Shown here: piece after piece, positions 48,411-51,026 of the stretch
Position numbering within the stretch: the first letter of the stretch is position 1
Layout of the letters: every line of letters starts with the position of its first letter
Assembly (NCBI GenBank): GCA_903865775.1
Contig: CAIPKZ010000321.1
Span: 1 to 51,026, forward strand
Reading direction: 5' to 3'
Source: an uncultured Prolixibacteraceae bacterium
GTDB lineage: Bacteria > Bacteroidota > Bacteroidia > Bacteroidales > Prolixibacteraceae
DNA length: 51,026 bases
Program-made: the position numbers and the translations under genes
The notes under the pieces: generated by a model
Seen by the model: the letters and a program-made list of their open reading frames with translations, nothing else
What the model was told of the DNA's origin: nothing
The model's database searches: none

Positions 48411-48566
48411 TTTTATCCGGAAATAAGTCAATTTTAACCTCATTGCTTCCATTAGCATTGAGGTTTTACTATTTTTGCCAAAATTATTTTTTTGAGATGA
48501 AAATAGCCATGTGAGAAAAATTCACACCGATGGAAATGTGGCAAATAAAAAACAACGAATAAGGAC

Positions 48567-49076
48567 ATGAAACCAATAGAAATCATTCAATCCAAGATAT
48601 TTGAGAATGAACAGGCATTTAGTTCGCTTCTGAACCGATGGAAGCAAGCTAAAGAAACCATTGTCTTCACCAATGGATGTTTCGATTTGGTTCATCGTGG
48701 ACACATCGACTCTCTGGCAAAAGCTGCCGAATTTGGTAAACGGCTGATTGTAGGACTAAATTCGGATATTTCGGTGAAAATTCTCAAAGGCGAAAACCGT
48801 CCGCTTGTTGACCAGCAGTCGCGTGCAGTTTTATTGGCTTCGATGCTGATGGTCGACGCGGTAATCATGTTTGACGAAGAAACGCCGTACGAACTAATCC
48901 GGAGCATTTCGCCCGATGTATTGGTAAAAGGCAGCGAATACGAGATAGAAGAAATTGCCGGATACGATTTAGTTTTGGCATCCGGAGGGCGGGTTGAACG
49001 AATTGAACTGACCGAAGGATTTTCAACTTCCGAGATTATACAGAAAGTCAAGAACAAGTTTTTAGCAACTGAATAA
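48567..49076 (+). CDS. rfaE2: D-glycero-beta-D-manno-heptose 1-phosphate adenylyltransferase (RfaE2/HldE C-domain-like)
   Basis: 'VFTNGCFDLVHRGHIDSLAKAAEFGKRLIVGLNSDISVKILKGENRPL', 'DVLVKGSEYEIEEIAGYDLVLASGGRVERIEL'. Confidence 0.92.
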   Translation: MKPIEIIQSKIFENEQAFSSLLNRWKQAKETIVFTNGCFDLVHRGHIDSLAKAAEFGKRLIVGLNSDISVKILKGENRPLVDQQSRAVLLASMLMVDAVIMFDEETPYELIRSISPDVLVKGSEYEIEEIAGYDLVLASGGRVERIELTEGFSTSEIIQKVKNKFLATE

Positions 49077-49146
49077 AGCCTGAGTTCATTTAGTTAATTC
49101 CTGAAACGGCATCAATTATTCGGTAATCATACCTAACATCATTCAG

Positions 49147-50514
49147 ATGGCCAAAGTAAGAACCAGTTTTTTCTGTCAGAATTGCGGGGCACAGTCGCCC
49201 AAATGGGTCGGAAAGTGCAATTCGTGCGGCGAATGGAATTCGTTTGTTGAAGAAATTGTAGAGCGCGAAGAAAAGAAAAAAACTTCTTTTTTAACCGGAT
49301 CAGGTAATCAACCCAAACTTTTACACGAAGTCTCCTCGGAACATACCGAGCGAATTGACACCTGCAACCAGGAACTCAACCGCGTTTTAGGCGGCGGACT
49401 GGTACCGGGATCGATGGTTCTGATTGGTGGTGAACCCGGTATCGGCAAATCAACCCTGGTTTTGCAGCTGGCCCTGGATCTGAAAGAAAAAAAAATCCTT
49501 TATGTTTCCGGAGAAGAAAGCATTCAGCAAATAAAAATCCGTGCGCAACGGCTTCAGAAGGAAAATCAAAACTGCTACTTTTTAAGCGAAACCTCACTCG
49601 AACACATCCTTGCTCAAAGCAAACTGATTGTGCCCGATTTGCTCATCGTGGATTCCATTCAAACGGTTTCGACTGAAATGATTGAATCCTCACCGGGATC
49701 GGTTGGCCAAATCAGGGAATGCACCAACGGCATCCTGAAATATGCCAAGGAAAGCAATGTCCCGGTCATTCTCATCGGGCACATTACCAAAGAAGGCAGC
49801 CTGGCAGGTCCGAAAGTGCTGGAACATATTGTTGACACGGTTTTGCAGTTCGAAGGCGAAAACCAGTATATGTACCGTATTCTTAGGGCTATCAAAAATC
49901 GTTTCGGATCAACTTCCGAACTGGGGATTTTCGAGATGGGGAATTCAGGCTTGCGCGAAGTTTCGAATCCTTCGGAATTGCTGATCAACCGTGCTCATGA
50001 AGGATTGAGCGGTACTGCAATTTCTGCTTCCATCGAAGGCATCCGTCCGTTGCTGATTGAAATTCAGGCGCTGGTCAGTACGGCAGCGTACGGAACTCCG
50101 CAGCGATCGTCCACCGGATTTGATTTGCGCCGGCTCAATATGTTGCTGGCGGTTTTGGAAAAACGTGCAGGTTTCAAACTGGCGACCAAAGATGTGTTCC
50201 TGAATATTGCCGGTGGCATCAAGGTCGACGATCCGGCCATCGATTTAACGGTTATTACCGCCATCCTTTCATCGAACTTCGATCTGCCGATCCGGAAGAA
50301 TGTCTGTTTTGCAGGTGAAATCGGACTTTCAGGAGAAATACGTTCGGTAAACCGTCTGGAACAACGTATTGCCGAGGCTGAAAAGCTGGGTTTCGACACC
50401 ATTTTCATCCCCAAGGCTGGAAAAGGAATCAACCTTCAGAAATTTAAAATAGAAATTTTGCAGTTCAGCCGTGTCGATGAGTTTTTCAGGCATGTTTTCA
50501 GCAAAAAGAGTTGA
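49147..50514 (+). CDS. radA: DNA repair protein RadA
   Basis: N-terminal zinc finger 'CQNCGAQSPKWVGKCNSCGEWNSFVEE', Walker A 'GGEPGIGKSTL', 'KNRFGSTSELGIFEM', Lon-like C-terminal domain. Confidence 0.98.
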   Translation: MAKVRTSFFCQNCGAQSPKWVGKCNSCGEWNSFVEEIVEREEKKKTSFLTGSGNQPKLLHEVSSEHTERIDTCNQELNRVLGGGLVPGSMVLIGGEPGIGKSTLVLQLALDLKEKKILYVSGEESIQQIKIRAQRLQKENQNCYFLSETSLEHILAQSKLIVPDLLIVDSIQTVSTEMIESSPGSVGQIRECTNGILKYAKESNVPVILIGHITKEGSLAGPKVLEHIVDTVLQFEGENQYMYRILRAIKNRFGSTSELGIFEMGNSGLREVSNPSELLINRAHEGLSGTAISASIEGIRPLLIEIQALVSTAAYGTPQRSSTGFDLRRLNMLLAVLEKRAGFKLATKDVFLNIAGGIKVDDPAIDLTVITAILSSNFDLPIRKNVCFAGEIGLSGEIRSVNRLEQRIAEAEKLGFDTIFIPKAGKGINLQKFKIEILQFSRVDEFFRHVFSKKS

Positions 50515-50540
50515 GGTAATATTAACTTTACCCGAAATCA

Positions 50541-50933
50541 ATGAAAAGTAAAATGAAACAATTCATCGGAATTCTGCTGTTTGCGGTCATGATTTCAGGA
50601 ATTACTTCCTGTCATAATACTACGATTGAAAAGCCCGATCAGCTGATTAAGAAAGACAAGTTTATTAAAATGATGGTCGATATTTACCTGATTCAGGGAA
50701 TGAATACAGGAGCTGACCCAACAGGAGCTTTGAAGAAAATAACCCAGACCGACCTCTATTATTCAGTTCTGAAGAAATATTCGGTTGCCGACACGGTTTT
50801 TATACGCTCACTGATGTATTATTCGAGCCTGCCGAAAGACTACGAAAAAATGCACGTAGAAATCATGAATATTCTGAACGAGTCTGAAGAGCAATTCAAG
50901 CCTAAAGATAAATTGAAGACAGGAACAGAATGA
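50541..50933 (+). CDS. DUF4296 domain-containing lipoprotein
   Basis: Lipobox 'ISGITSCHNTTIEKPDQLIKKDKFIKMMVDIYLIQGMN' and 'YYSVLKKYSVADTVFIRSLMYYSSLPKDYEKMHVEIMNILNE' match the DUF4296 pattern. Confidence 0.85.
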   Translation: MKSKMKQFIGILLFAVMISGITSCHNTTIEKPDQLIKKDKFIKMMVDIYLIQGMNTGADPTGALKKITQTDLYYSVLKKYSVADTVFIRSLMYYSSLPKDYEKMHVEIMNILNESEEQFKPKDKLKTGTE

Positions 50934-51026
50934 GGAAATTTACGGCCAATTATCTGCTTTCTGATACCGGTGTTTTCCTGAAAAATGGAATCGTAATTGT
51001 GGAGGAAGATGGAACTGCGATTGAAT
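50930..51026 (+). CDS. 5' part of an amidohydrolase-like protein (truncated by window end)
   Basis: ATGA overlap with the previous stop; 'MRKFTANYLLSDTGVFLKNGIVIVEEDGTAIE' resembles the start of an amidohydrolase. Confidence 0.55.
   Translation, partial: MRKFTANYLLSDTGVFLKNGIVIVEEDGTAIE

Noticed and set aside
1-51026. CRISPR arrays, tRNA/rRNA genes, transposases, phage genes, toxin-antitoxin or restriction genes
   Set aside because: Looked for repeats with regular spacers, clover-leaf-like segments and typical protein motifs; none were convincing. The palindromic units differ from each other and are not regularly spaced.

Overview
The window is a chromosomal segment from a Bacteroidota bacterium. 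Evidence is the SusC/SusD pairs, a T9SS sorting tail, TAnnTTTG-type promoters and DUF4270/DUF4296 proteins; a Marinilabiliales/Prolixibacteraceae-like host is only a guess. Left to right it contains: (1) the end of a FecR anti-sigma gene plus an STN-containing SusC/SusD pair; (2) a minus-strand pair, a DUF6057-like membrane protein and a TolB/PD40-like lipoprotein with one CXXCH heme motif, divergent from a YtcJ-like amidohydrolase; (3) a complete starch/maltose utilisation locus (about 11.8-33.9 kb) with a T9SS-exported GH13, two SusE/F-like lipoproteins, SusD, SusC, a LacI regulator, an MFS maltose-type transporter, beta-phosphoglucomutase, a GH65 phosphorylase and two more GH13 enzymes; (4) housekeeping genes: a DUF2007-USP-like fusion, pheS, ResB/CcsA cytochrome c biogenesis, a folK-folB-SDR cluster, an aldo/keto reductase, glmS, DUF4270, a short GT5-like protein, panC, panD, rfaE2-like, radA and DUF4296. 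The points most worth a second look are: palindromic repeat units of different types in the gaps of the maltose locus, one apparently supplying the C-terminus of pgmB; LacI-type operators upstream of, rather than overlapping, both maltose promoters; a heme-lipoprotein/DUF6057 pair; a conserved-looking GT5 protein lacking the KTGGL substrate motif; an orphan 416-aa secreted protein downstream of the T9SS amylase; and a long near-perfect hairpin between the AKR and SDR genes. No CRISPR, tRNA, rRNA, phage or transposase was recognised. I did not find a clearly new defence or mobile system.
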